The notes under the pieces are model-generated. The model did not search any database. It saw only the letters and a list, made by a program, of their open reading frames with translations, and was not told the DNA's origin. A program made the position numbers and the translations under genes. From Pararobbsia silviterrae (GTDB lineage: Bacteria; Pseudomonadota; Gammaproteobacteria; Burkholderiales; Burkholderiaceae): a stretch of 64,000 bases of DNA. Position 1 is the first letter of the stretch, and each line of letters opens with the position of its first letter. The stretch spans positions 963,793-1,027,792 of the forward strand of contig NZ_RBZU01000001.1 of the NCBI RefSeq assembly GCF_003628125.1. The letters run 5' to 3'. This document shows positions 28,032-36,775 of the stretch, one piece after another.

Positions 28032-29255
28032 ATGGTCATTGGCGCATATGGGACGCTGGTCGCGGCATCGCTGGTCCTTCTGCTCGGCAATCAGTTGGTC
28101 GCGCGGTTCGCGATCCTGCGCACATGGACGATCCCGGAGCCCGTCGCGGGCGGACTCGTCGTGGCGCTCGCGCTGTACGGCCTGCATACGTTCGGGGCGA
28201 CCGACGTCCACTTCAACGCGGACTTGCAACCGCCGCTGATGCTTGCGTTCTTTTCGACGATCGGCCTGAACGCGGATCTGGCGAATCTGAAGGCCGGCGG
28301 TCCGGTGCTCGTCCGGTTCCTGGCCGTGGTCATCGTGTTGGTCATCTTGCAGAACGTCCTGGGCATCGGCATGGCGCTCGCGTTCGGCATCGATCCGCTG
28401 TTCGGCCTGCTCGCCGGTTCGATCTCGCTGGCGGGCGGGCACGGCACGGGGGCGGCGTGGGGCCGTGTGTTCGTCGAGCATCACGGTCTTCAATCGGCGA
28501 TCGAGGCCACGATCGCGTGCGCGACGTTCGGGCTCGTCATGGGCGGCATTCTGGGCGGCCCCGTCGCGCGTCGTTTGCTCCGATATACCGAGCGCGGCGC
28601 CCACGAAGGCGATGCGCGTGCCGGCGGCGAGTCGCCGGCGCGCGAGGTCACCGCGCGCGTTTTCGAGGAGCCCAAAGTCGAGCAACCGACGACGCCGGCC
28701 TCGCTGATCGAGACGGTGACGCTCATCGCGATCAGTCTTGCGGTGGGCAACGTGATCGCCGACTGGATCGCGGGGACGGTGTTCGAGTTGCCGTCGTTCG
28801 TCTGCGTGCTGTTCGTGGCGGTGTTGCTGTCCAATGCGCTCGCGGCATTGGGCCGTCCGGTGACGCGGCATGCGGTCGCGTTGATCGGCAACGTGACGCT
28901 CGCGCTGTTTCTGGCGCTCGCGCTCATGACGTTGCGCTTATGGGATCTGGCCGCGCTGGCCTTGCCCGTGTTTTCGATTCTGATCGCGCAGACGGTACTC
29001 ATGGTCGTCTACGCGGTCTTCGTGACGTTCCGCGTGATGGGCCGGAATTACGACGCCTTGGTGTTGACGGCCGGGCATTGCGGATTCGGCCTCGGCGCGA
29101 CGCCGACGGCGATCGCGAACATGCAGGCCGTGACCGCGCGCTTCGGCCCGTCTCACATCGCGTTTCTCGTCGTGCCGCTGGCGGCCGCCTTCTTTATCGA
29201 CATCGCGAACGCGATCACGATCAAGGCGTTTCTCGCATTGCCGATTTTCGATTGA
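28032..29255 (+). CDS. gltS: Sodium/glutamate symporter GltS
   Basis: 407 aa inner-membrane Na+-coupled glutamate carrier with about ten TM segments. Two pore-loop signatures of the family are present: GHGTGAAWG in the first half and GHCGFGLGATPTAIANM in the second. The central cytoplasmic loop (around residues 195-235) is charged and variable, as usual. The ATG at 28032 has GGGGGCG just upstream; the frame runs 52 codons further up, but that part is GC-rich shadow without a ribosome-binding site. It is convergent with the quinone oxidoreductase, 35 bp apart. Confidence 0.95.
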   Translation: MVIGAYGTLVAASLVLLLGNQLVARFAILRTWTIPEPVAGGLVVALALYGLHTFGATDVHFNADLQPPLMLAFFSTIGLNADLANLKAGGPVLVRFLAVVIVLVILQNVLGIGMALAFGIDPLFGLLAGSISLAGGHGTGAAWGRVFVEHHGLQSAIEATIACATFGLVMGGILGGPVARRLLRYTERGAHEGDARAGGESPAREVTARVFEEPKVEQPTTPASLIETVTLIAISLAVGNVIADWIAGTVFELPSFVCVLFVAVLLSNALAALGRPVTRHAVALIGNVTLALFLALALMTLRLWDLAALALPVFSILIAQTVLMVVYAVFVTFRVMGRNYDALVLTAGHCGFGLGATPTAIANMQAVTARFGPSHIAFLVVPLAAAFFIDIANAITIKAFLALPIFD

Positions 29256-29290
29256 AGGTACGGCGGTTCAGCCCGCTCTGTGCAGTCCGT

Positions 29291-30301
29291 TCAAGGCCGC
29301 AGCAGGATCGAACCGTGGGTGTCGCCGCTTTCGAGACGCGCGTGTGCGAGCGCGGCCTCGGCCAGCGGAAACACCGCGCCGATATGGGCTTTCAGGCCGC
29401 TTCGCAGGCGTTCGAACGTCGCGAGGCCGGCTTCCCGATAGCGTGCCGGATCCGATACATAACGAAAGACGCTGGGCCGCGACAGGGCCACCGAACGGCC
29501 CGGACCGAGCACAGACAGGTCGATCGGCCCCGGATCGCCGCTGACCTGACCGACGCTCGCGATCATGCCGAACGGACGCACGGTATCGAGCGTCGCGAGG
29601 AGGGTCGGGCCGCCGATGCCGTCGACTGCGTAGTCGACGCCGCGACCGTCGGTCAACGTCCGGACCGTGGCGACGACATCCTGCTCGCGATACAGGATCG
29701 CTTCGTCGAGTCCGTGGGCGACGGCGAGCTCGGCTTTCGCCGCCGATCCCACTGTGCCGATCACGCGCGCGCCGAGCGCTTTCGCCCATTGCAGCATCAC
29801 GAGGCCCAGTCCTCCGGCGGCCGCGTGGATCAACACCGTGTCGCCGGCTTTGACGGGGTAGACGGCCGAACACAGCATATGGGCCGTCATGCCGCGCAGC
29901 AGGAGACTGGCCGCGACCGCGTCGTCGATGTCGTCGGGCAGCGCAAGCACGCGGTCGGCGGGCATCGTGCGCGCGCTCGCATAGCTGCCCACGGGCGGGC
30001 CTGCGTAGACCACGCGTTGTCCCGGCTGCAAGGCATCGACGCCGGGGCCCACGGCGTCGACGATGCCGGCGGCTTCGACGCCGGGGACCGCCGGGAGCGC
30101 GGGGAGCGGATAGTGCCCCGTGCGGTGATAGACATCGACGAAGTTGACGCCGATGGCCGTGTGGCGAATGCGAACCTCGCCGGCGGCGGGAGCGGGGAGC
30201 GTCACTTCGCGCACCTTGAGTTGCGAAGCGCCGCCGTACTGCTCGATCGCGATCTGGGCCGCGGCGCGTGCGGACGGATCGGATATGGCTCTGGAATGCA
30301 T
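29291..30301 (-). CDS. Zinc-independent NADPH:quinone oxidoreductase (MDR/QOR family)
   Basis: 336 aa medium-chain dehydrogenase/reductase lacking zinc ligands. The N-terminal GroES-like domain includes GVNFVDVYHRTGHYP, the QOR signature. It is followed by GVEAAGIVDAVGPGV and a Rossmann NADPH fold with HAAAGGLGLVMLQWAKALGA. The enzyme reduces quinones or other electrophiles with NADPH. It is divergent from a LysR regulator across 78 bp, the classic arrangement for regulator and target. Confidence 0.93.
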   Translation of the reverse strand: MHSRAISDPSARAAAQIAIEQYGGASQLKVREVTLPAPAAGEVRIRHTAIGVNFVDVYHRTGHYPLPALPAVPGVEAAGIVDAVGPGVDALQPGQRVVYAGPPVGSYASARTMPADRVLALPDDIDDAVAASLLLRGMTAHMLCSAVYPVKAGDTVLIHAAAGGLGLVMLQWAKALGARVIGTVGSAAKAELAVAHGLDEAILYREQDVVATVRTLTDGRGVDYAVDGIGGPTLLATLDTVRPFGMIASVGQVSGDPGPIDLSVLGPGRSVALSRPSVFRYVSDPARYREAGLATFERLRSGLKAHIGAVFPLAEAALAHARLESGDTHGSILLRP

Positions 30302-30379
30302 GCTGTTCTCCGGGTGGGTGTTCTGGCAAGCTCATGTTGAAGTGTGCGAATTCACAGAACAATTCCGGATAAATCGGCA

Positions 30380-31288
30380 ATGCGTGTGCAAAAAAACACA
30401 GGAAGCGTGCCAGCGGAGGGCCCGCGTCTGCAATGGGACGACGTCCGCTATTTCCTCGAGCTGGCGAGGATCGGCAGCCTCTCGGGTGCGGCGCGCAGCT
30501 TGTCCGTCGAGCATTCGACCGTCGCCCGGCGGGTCGAAGCGCTCGAGCAGTCGCTCGACGTCAGGCTGTTCGACCGCTTGCCGAAAGGGTGGTCGCTGAC
30601 AGCCGAGGGCGAGGCGTTGGCCAGACAGGCGGCGCGTCTCGATGACGAGGCGCAGGCATTTGCGAGGGCCGCCGTGGGCGTCTCGTCGCTCAAGGGGACG
30701 GTGCGCCTTTCCGCGCCGCCCGTGCTCGCGAGTCATCTTCTGGTGCCCGGCATGGCGGCGCTGCGGGCTCGGTGGGCGAACGTCGATCTGGAGGTCGTCG
30801 GGGAATCGCGCGACGCGAACCTGGCGCGCGGCGAAGCCGATCTTGCCATCCGCCTGTCGAGGCCGACCGCGCCGGGTCTCGTCGCGCGATGCATCGGGAA
30901 GATGGGGTATGGCCTCTACGCGGCGGCCGGATATGCGGATCGACCGCAGTCCGAATGGGCTTTCCTTGGCTATGACGAGAGTCTCGGGCAGGTGCCTCAG
31001 CAGCGTTGGCTCAACCAGATCGCCGGAGACCGCCGCTTCGTGTTCCGGAGCAACGATCTCGCCGCACTGCTCCATGCCGCGCGAGCGGGGCTCGGCGTGG
31101 CCGCGTTGCCCGGTTTTCTGGCCGCGCACGATCCGGCCCTTTGCTTGCTGTCGGACCATGCGGGCGCGGCCGTTCGGCAGATCTGGCTCGTCATGCATCC
31201 GGACGTCAAACGCTCGCCTCGCGTGCGACTGATCGCCGACGTGTTGGTCGAGCTGATCGGTCAGACGGCGGAGTTGTCGATGGCGTAG
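30380..31288 (+). CDS. LysR-family transcriptional regulator
   Basis: About 302 aa from the ATG at 30380; a GTG 12 codons upstream is possible. The winged HTH is at the N-terminus (WDDVRYFLELARIGSLSGAA, then VEHSTVARRVEALEQSL). The effector domain follows, with VRLSAPPVLASHLLVPGMA at its start. It resembles the subgroup whose members regulate divergent oxidoreductases. The target is probably the quinone oxidoreductase on the other side of the shared 78-bp promoter gap. Confidence 0.93.
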   Translation: MRVQKNTGSVPAEGPRLQWDDVRYFLELARIGSLSGAARSLSVEHSTVARRVEALEQSLDVRLFDRLPKGWSLTAEGEALARQAARLDDEAQAFARAAVGVSSLKGTVRLSAPPVLASHLLVPGMAALRARWANVDLEVVGESRDANLARGEADLAIRLSRPTAPGLVARCIGKMGYGLYAAAGYADRPQSEWAFLGYDESLGQVPQQRWLNQIAGDRRFVFRSNDLAALLHAARAGLGVAALPGFLAAHDPALCLLSDHAGAAVRQIWLVMHPDVKRSPRVRLIADVLVELIGQTAELSMA

Positions 31289-31465
31289 GCGTTGTCGAAA
31301 GCGTTTTGGAAGGGGCGTTGTCGGCGTGTCGTTCATCGGGTCGCTGATTTGACCGTGAGCGTGGTGTTCCGCCATTCGCCTGACGGGCTCGACATGTTGA
31401 GCGAGACGTTTCGCTAGATATGCCGACAAGGCATTCGCGTTTGGCGCTTGGGATCGACGCACGAA

Positions 31466-31494
31466 TTGATTTGCGCCCGGCGAGCCCCTACACT
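31466..31494 (+). promoter_or_regulatory. Candidate sigma70 promoter for the DUF2844-DUF3443 operon
   Basis: TTGATT (31466-31471), 17-bp spacer, TACACT (31489-31494), about 100 bp upstream of the DUF2844 start. The rest of the 307-bp gap after the LysR gene shows nothing else. Confidence 0.5.
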
Positions 31495-31595
31495 GTGCGC
31501 GCCAGTCCGATCCGTTTCAGCCTGACCCGTGTCTCCGCGTGTGAAGTTTTCGCGCTTCAGCAGCGCCTCCGCAGGTGCGTTTTGTCGAGTCCAAC

Positions 31596-32051
31596 ATGCT
31601 TAAACCTTATTCGGCGCTGGCCGTCATGGTGTCGACCGTCTTGAGCGTCAACGCCTATGCCGCGCTTGGCGGGTCGCCGACGTTGCCGGCCGCAGCCGCA
31701 TCGACGATGGCCGGCGTTTCGATCGCCGCGGCGACGTCTTCGCGTTACACCGTGCGAGAGGAAACGCTCGCAAACGGCACGACGGAGCGCGAGTACCTGA
31801 CGACGAGCGGTGAAGTCTTCGGTATCGGGTGGTCCGGGCCGTTTCAGCCCGATCTACAGAACTTCATGGGTAGCGACGTGTTCTCCGAATACAGCGCGGC
31901 CTTGCGTGCGGCAACGGGCCATCGCGGCGGCGTATCGATGACGTTCGACGGCGTGGTCGTGCAGATCGGCGGACACCCGAGACATTTCGTCGGCCGTGCC
32001 TATGTCGTCGATCTCGTGCCGAGCGGCGTCGACGTCAGCGCGATTCAATAA
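31596..32051 (+). CDS. DUF2844 family exported protein
   Basis: About 151 aa from the ATG at 31596 (a GTG seven codons upstream is an alternative). A Sec signal peptide (MLKPYSALAVMVSTVLSVNA, cleavage at AYA-A) precedes a small domain: ALGGSPTLP at the mature start, YTVREETLANGTTEREY, then GIGWSGPFQPDLQNFMG, a well-marked DUF2844 block. The family has no known function and usually sits next to DUF3443. Here it is 27 bp upstream of the DUF3443 gene in one operon. It is likely periplasmic and may be the partner, substrate or inhibitor of that protein. Confidence 0.82.
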   Translation: MLKPYSALAVMVSTVLSVNAYAALGGSPTLPAAAASTMAGVSIAAATSSRYTVREETLANGTTEREYLTTSGEVFGIGWSGPFQPDLQNFMGSDVFSEYSAALRAATGHRGGVSMTFDGVVVQIGGHPRHFVGRAYVVDLVPSGVDVSAIQ

Positions 32052-32078
32052 AGAGAACAACCGTCTCCGGGGTGTCCG

Positions 32079-33416
32079 ATGCGGGTGCTTGACACGATCA
32101 AACGATTCCAGGGCTGGGCCTTTGCGGGTGCGTTGGCGGCGGTGCTTGCCGCATGCGGCGGCGGGGGCGGCGGCGCAGGCGGCAACGCGAGCGATTCGAC
32201 GACAGGGTCGAGCGGGACCTCGGGCACGACCTCGCTCGCCTTGCAGACCTCGGGCAGCAACGTGGTTACGCTGACGGTCGCAGCCGGTCCGAATCCGGAT
32301 TTGCCGAACACCGGGTTCGTGACGGTCAAGGTCTGTTCGCCGACCGATGCGACGCTGTGCGACACGATTCCCAATGTGCTTGTCGATACGGGCTCGGTCG
32401 GTCTGCGCGTTCTCGCGAGCAAGCTGACCAACACGCTGTCGAGTCTGACTCAGCAAGTCGATACGACGAGCGGCAACGGCATCGATGAATGCGAGGTTTT
32501 CGCGAGCAGCTACACGTGGGGCACGGTGCGCGAGGCAAGCGTGACGCTCGGTTCGGAAACCACGTCGGCGGGTCAGAATATCCAGGTCATCAACGACACG
32601 TCGACGCAGGGGCCCGTGCCGACCGACTGCGACAGCGCGGGCGCCGGCAACATCGATAATTCGGCGTCTTCACTGGGGGCCAACGGCATCGTCGGCGTCA
32701 ACGGCATTCAATACGACTGCGGCACTGCGTGCGTCAGTGCGTCGACGCCCGTGGACGCGTATTACTACCGATGCCCGTCGACGACGAGTGCGTGCGCGTC
32801 GATCAACGTGCCGCTGGCCAAGCAGATCGCCAACGTCGTGTACGGCATGGCGACGGACAACAACGGCGTGATCATCCAGTTGCCGGCGATCAGCGGGAGC
32901 GGCGCGGTGAGCGCGACCGGGGCGTTGATCTTGGGCATCGGAACACAGAGCAATAACGCGCTCGAGTCGGCGAGTCCGATTCCGACCGACGCGTATGGCG
33001 ATTTCACCGCGACGATGAACGGTTCGTCGATTGCGAACTCGTTTGTCGACACGGGCTCGACGGCTTATACGTTCACGCAGTCCCAGCTCGGTTTGTCGAT
33101 CTGTACCGACAGCGGGCTCACGGATTTCTTCTGCCCGAGTTCGACGACGACTGAGCCGGTCGTGTTCACCGATACGAGTGGGGCGAGCGCGAACCGCTAC
33201 AGCGGGTCGATCTCGATCGCGAGTGCGGCTTCGGTATTGGAGGGCGCGTCGGCCAACTACGCGATCGACGACGTGGCTGCGGTCAACACCTACGTCTCCA
33301 TCAGCGGCCTGGACTTTGGCATGCCGTTCTTCTATGCGCGCAACGTCTATATCGGCAATCAGACGGGCATCGACGGGACCGGCGGATATGTCGCGGTTAG
33401 TCCGCTCGGGAGTTAG
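32079..33416 (+). CDS. DUF3443 family lipoprotein with two pepsin-like DTGS motifs
   Basis: 445 aa. The lipoprotein signal ends in LAAC (Cys26), followed by a Gly/Ser-rich tether (27-55). Two DTGS motifs lie 221 residues apart: NVLVDTGSVGLRV (Asp103) and SFVDTGSTAYTF (Asp324). Each is preceded by hydrophobic strand residues, exactly as in the two lobes of pepsin-like aspartic peptidases. Further pepsin-like landmarks are GANGIVGVNG (about 200-209, compare xDGILGLG) and FGMPFFYARNVYIG (about 413-426, compare GDPFLRxYYxVFD). Six or more Cys suggest disulfides. The protein is therefore likely an outer-membrane-anchored aspartic peptidase or a fold relative. The formal annotation remains unknown function. 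Confidence 0.85.
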   Translation: MRVLDTIKRFQGWAFAGALAAVLAACGGGGGGAGGNASDSTTGSSGTSGTTSLALQTSGSNVVTLTVAAGPNPDLPNTGFVTVKVCSPTDATLCDTIPNVLVDTGSVGLRVLASKLTNTLSSLTQQVDTTSGNGIDECEVFASSYTWGTVREASVTLGSETTSAGQNIQVINDTSTQGPVPTDCDSAGAGNIDNSASSLGANGIVGVNGIQYDCGTACVSASTPVDAYYYRCPSTTSACASINVPLAKQIANVVYGMATDNNGVIIQLPAISGSGAVSATGALILGIGTQSNNALESASPIPTDAYGDFTATMNGSSIANSFVDTGSTAYTFTQSQLGLSICTDSGLTDFFCPSSTTTEPVVFTDTSGASANRYSGSISIASAASVLEGASANYAIDDVAAVNTYVSISGLDFGMPFFYARNVYIGNQTGIDGTGGYVAVSPLGS

Positions 33417-33496
33417 GGTCGCATGCGTTAGACGCGGCGCGACCACGCTGTGCAGCGCCGGTCCGTTTCAGTTGCGTGAATTTCTTGTCAGCAGTC

Positions 33497-34288
33497 ATGT
33501 CCATGCTCAATTCCATACAAGACGGTGCTCGGGCGCTCCTGAAGGACACCGCTATCGCGCTGCAGGCAATTCCGGATCTCCAATACATGGTGATCGGCGG
33601 ATGGTGTCCTGCTCTGCGCAACACGACGTCGCTGACGCATCCCGGGACGCTCGACGTCGATCTGCTCTTTTACGATGCCTACGCCAGTCACTCGATCGAC
33701 ACCGTCATTCAACGTTTGCTCGGTTCCGGCTTTATCCCGTCCGCCAAGCATCCGTTTCAATTGATGAGGGTTCAGACGATCAGAGACAAGGACTTTGTCT
33801 TCAACATCGACCTTCTGCATCCGAGGATGCAGTCCGACAAGGACAAGGCGGGCATGTTTGTCGATCATCTTGATCTTGATGTGCCGCTGACAAACGCTGA
33901 AGCAGTTTCCAAGAAAATGATGTCGATCGTCCTTCCGAATTCGGAAGTCCTCTTTAAGCGAGCGCTTTTTTCGCGCGAGGAGATTGATGGTATTCCCTTC
34001 AATCTCGTGACTTTCGACGGCATGTTTGCGACAAAGATGGATAGTTGCCAAAAGCAAAAGCGGGAACGTGATGCGTTTGATATCTATCTCGGTTTTTTGG
34101 GCGAGAACATCGATATCCCGGCCGTGATCAAGCTGGCAAGCGATGACGCACGCATCGGCGAATCGCTTGAGAAATTCAGGCGACACTTGAAGAAACACGG
34201 TGAGGAATTTGATCGGAATGTCGAGCAGTACGCGCGTCTTGATGGGGAGGCGCCGTCTCGGTTCATTCTTCGCCGGCTCGATATCTAA
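33497..34288 (+). CDS. Orphan nucleotidyltransferase-like protein
   Basis: About 263 aa, soluble. The N-terminal segment YMVIGGWCPALRN (residues 30-42) followed by GTLDVDLLFYD (50-60) matches the hG[G/S]x(n)DhDhh signature of the MNT/pol-beta nucleotidyltransferase fold. The expected metal-binding Asp are at 53 and 55. A third acidic residue may be in FVFNIDLLHPRM. Related domains occur in AbiEii-type toxins and in proteins of unknown role; no antitoxin-like partner lies beside it. The second half of the gene has visibly lower GC than its neighbours, which suggests acquisition by transfer. The start is uncertain (ATG 33497 or 33503). Confidence 0.72.
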   Translation: MSMLNSIQDGARALLKDTAIALQAIPDLQYMVIGGWCPALRNTTSLTHPGTLDVDLLFYDAYASHSIDTVIQRLLGSGFIPSAKHPFQLMRVQTIRDKDFVFNIDLLHPRMQSDKDKAGMFVDHLDLDVPLTNAEAVSKKMMSIVLPNSEVLFKRALFSREEIDGIPFNLVTFDGMFATKMDSCQKQKRERDAFDIYLGFLGENIDIPAVIKLASDDARIGESLEKFRRHLKKHGEEFDRNVEQYARLDGEAPSRFILRRLDI

Positions 34289-34691
34289 CCTTTCTGACAA
34301 ATGAGCCGGGCTTCGGCTAGCTGCGGACGTTGCATGTTGACGTCCTGTTTTCGACAGCGGGCGAGTGCGATCCGTCGGCGTCATTCGGCTCTTGCCGTAC
34401 CGACGACCGCTCGCGATGCGCAACGGCGATTTGCGTCATGCACAGTGACGTATTACTTCGCCCTTTGCAGAGGGAGAGAGCGGGTGCCCGATATCGAGTG
34501 CTTTCAACATCGTACGTCGTTTGGTCAACCTCACCCGACCGCCTCTCTCAAACCCTGAGCCGTCGTTCGGTATGTCGGGAGAAGCGCGCCGGTTCGCATG
34601 GCCAACGGACTTCCAAATGCGGTGAGAATCGCCTCGTTCGCACCCGACGCGCTGATTTCGGCGTCTCGACAAATTCCCCCCATGACGCGAA
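34289..34691. other. Intergenic stretch without a recognisable gene
   Basis: 403 bp between the nucleotidyltransferase and SDR genes (tail to tail). Open frames here (for example 34301-34558, plus) lack a ribosome-binding site and any family resemblance. It may hold remnants of older DNA. Confidence 0.4.
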
Positions 34692-35522
34692 TCAGCCGTC
34701 CGTCGAAACGGTGGTTGCCTCCCACGCGCTGATTTCCGTGCTCAATGCCGACAGCTTGTCTCGCACAAGCCCGAGCGCGTCACTCCCGAGCAAAAGATGT
34801 GCGGGCGGTCGATCCGCTGCAATGGCGGCCAACATCGCTTGCGCCGCTTTCCTCGGATCGCCCAATTGCTTGCCGCTCTTTTCCTCGCGTGCCTGTCGGA
34901 TCGGATTGAACAGGTCGTCATAGTCCGAGATCGAGCGCGGGGTCCGCGTCATCGAGCGACCCGCCCAGTCCGTGCGAAAGGAGCCCGGCGCCACCGCGGT
35001 CACGGCGATGCCGAAGGGCTTGACCTCTTTGCCGAGCGCCTCGGAGATGCCTTCCAGCGCAAACTTGCTCCCGCAGTAGTAAGCGATGCCCGGCATCGTG
35101 ATGTAGCCGCCCATCGATGTGATATTCAGAATGTGGCCGCGTCGGCGCGCGCGCATGAACGGCAGCACCGCCTTCATCATGGCGACCGCGCCGAATACAT
35201 TCACGTCGAACTGCTGACGCATGTCCGAGAGCGGCGATTCCTCCATGATGCCTTCGTGGCCGTAGCCGGCATTGTTGACCAGCACATCGATCGGCCCGAC
35301 GCTGGCCTCGATGTCGGCCACGGCGTCGTCGATGGCGTCGAAGTCGGTGACGTCGAGCACGCGTCCCCAGGCATCGGCGGATAGGGACTCGAACTCACGC
35401 TTTGCCTCGGCACGTCTCACCGTGCCGACAACTTTATGACCCACCGCCAGCGCTTCGCGTGCGAGCGCGCGGCCAAAGCCGCTGCTGACGCCGGTGATGA
35501 GCAGAGTCTTGCTGGATGCCAT
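34692..35522 (-). CDS. Short-chain dehydrogenase/reductase
   Basis: 276 aa classical SDR. The NAD(P) motif is TGVSSGFG at residues 10-17, NNAGYGHEG is the NNAG block, and the catalytic Ser (ITSMGG) precedes Tyr-x-x-x-Lys (YYCGSK). PGSFRTDW follows. The oxidised substrate is unknown. It is divergent from an AraC-family regulator (94-bp gap), a common pairing in which the AraC_N protein activates the SDR. Confidence 0.93.
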   Translation of the reverse strand: MASSKTLLITGVSSGFGRALAREALAVGHKVVGTVRRAEAKREFESLSADAWGRVLDVTDFDAIDDAVADIEASVGPIDVLVNNAGYGHEGIMEESPLSDMRQQFDVNVFGAVAMMKAVLPFMRARRRGHILNITSMGGYITMPGIAYYCGSKFALEGISEALGKEVKPFGIAVTAVAPGSFRTDWAGRSMTRTPRSISDYDDLFNPIRQAREEKSGKQLGDPRKAAQAMLAAIAADRPPAHLLLGSDALGLVRDKLSALSTEISAWEATTVSTDG

Positions 35523-35616
35523 GGCGGCTTCTCCCGAATGTCGATTGGAGATTGCATGTTAGGCTGACAAACGAGCAAAATTAAGCCGAATTCCGCTGAT
35601 TTTCTTGCATAAAACT

Positions 35617-36588
35617 ATGAGCGCGATCTCCGCTTCGACCCCGCATTCCGTTTTATCGTCTCGCAGCCAGAAACGCATGGTTGCCCTGCTGCGCGAGTTG
35701 GCGCCCGAAGAGGGTTACAACCTGACGGCGCTGCCTGGTGTGCGTATCTTGCGGTCGAACCGGGCCTTATCGCGCACCCCCGTGCTCTACGACCCCGGGA
35801 TCGTCATCGTTTGTCAGGGTCGCAAGCGCGGCTATTTCGGCGACCGGCTTTACGTGTACGACGAGCGTCACTACCTGGCCGTGTCGGTGCCTGTGCCGTT
35901 CAGCATGGAGACCGACGCAACCGAAGCGCACCCCCTGCTCGCGCTGTATCTGCACCTCGATTTCGCATTGGCCGCCGAGCTCGCGGAGCGGATCGACCGC
36001 GAGGGCGCGCCGGAGCACGCGCCGGCACCGCAGAGCATGATGTCGACGCCGATGGACGATGCGATGCAAGCGTCCGTGCTGCGCTTCCTTGAGGCGATGC
36101 ATCGGCCGCTCGAAGCGGCTGTGTTGGGTGCCGGGCTGCTGCGTGAGCTGTATTTCCGGGTGCTCACCGGCGCGCAGGGCCGCTCGTTGCGCGAGGCGTT
36201 GTCGATGCGCGGGCAGTTTGGCCAGATAGGCCGCTCACTCCGCCTGATTCATGCGCGCTATGCGCAACCTCTCGACGTTGGGCAATTGGCGAACGAAGCG
36301 GGCATGAGCATTCCGAGCTTCCACAGCCATTTCAAGGCGATGACGCATGTATCGCCGATGCAATACGTGAAGTCGACGCGCCTTCATCAAGCTCGCTTGC
36401 TCATGGTCCGCGAGGATCTGACCGCGGAGGCGGCAGGACATGCCGTGGGTTACGCGAGTCCGTCGCAGTTCAGCAGGGAATTCCGGCGTCTGTTTGGCTT
36501 GACGCCCGCCGCTGAGGCCAGGCGTATGCGCGAGAGCTTCGCGATACCGGCGGCATTCGCCGATACGGACTACGTCTCGTCGCATTGA
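35617..36588 (+). CDS. AraC-family regulator with AraC_N (cupin-type) domain
   Basis: About 323 aa from the ATG at 35617 (TTG four codons up is an alternative). An N-terminal AraC_N sensing domain (about 25-180, with PGVRILRSNRALSRTPVLYD and IVCQGRKRGYFGDRLYVY) precedes two HTH motifs: LDVGQLANEAGMSIPSFHSH and TAEAAGHAVGYASPSQFSRE. The family often responds to aldehydes or redox compounds and controls a neighbouring oxidoreductase. The divergent SDR is the likely target. Confidence 0.92.
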   Translation: MSAISASTPHSVLSSRSQKRMVALLRELAPEEGYNLTALPGVRILRSNRALSRTPVLYDPGIVIVCQGRKRGYFGDRLYVYDERHYLAVSVPVPFSMETDATEAHPLLALYLHLDFALAAELAERIDREGAPEHAPAPQSMMSTPMDDAMQASVLRFLEAMHRPLEAAVLGAGLLRELYFRVLTGAQGRSLREALSMRGQFGQIGRSLRLIHARYAQPLDVGQLANEAGMSIPSFHSHFKAMTHVSPMQYVKSTRLHQARLLMVREDLTAEAAGHAVGYASPSQFSREFRRLFGLTPAAEARRMRESFAIPAAFADTDYVSSH

Positions 36589-36775
36589 GTCGGGCGCGGT
36601 GCGATGGAGGCGAGCGTTTGTGATCGGACCACGAATCGGACACACGAATGTCCGCTAGAAGGCGGCAGCAAGCGCTCGCAACGTCGTCGTGGAGGACAGC
36701 TTGCCGCCGCAATGCGCCGGACGCGATTCGAGTTTGGCGAGTCGATTCCATACACTCGACTCGCCGGCACGTGGA

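Noticed and set aside
33497-34288. Complete AbiEi/AbiEii toxin-antitoxin pair
   Set aside because: Only the nucleotidyltransferase-like gene is present; neighbours are a DUF3443 lipoprotein and an SDR, neither an antitoxin.
34301-34558. 85-codon open frame after the nucleotidyltransferase gene
   Set aside because: No ribosome-binding site, Arg/Cys/Ser-rich composition typical of spurious frames, no recognisable motif.
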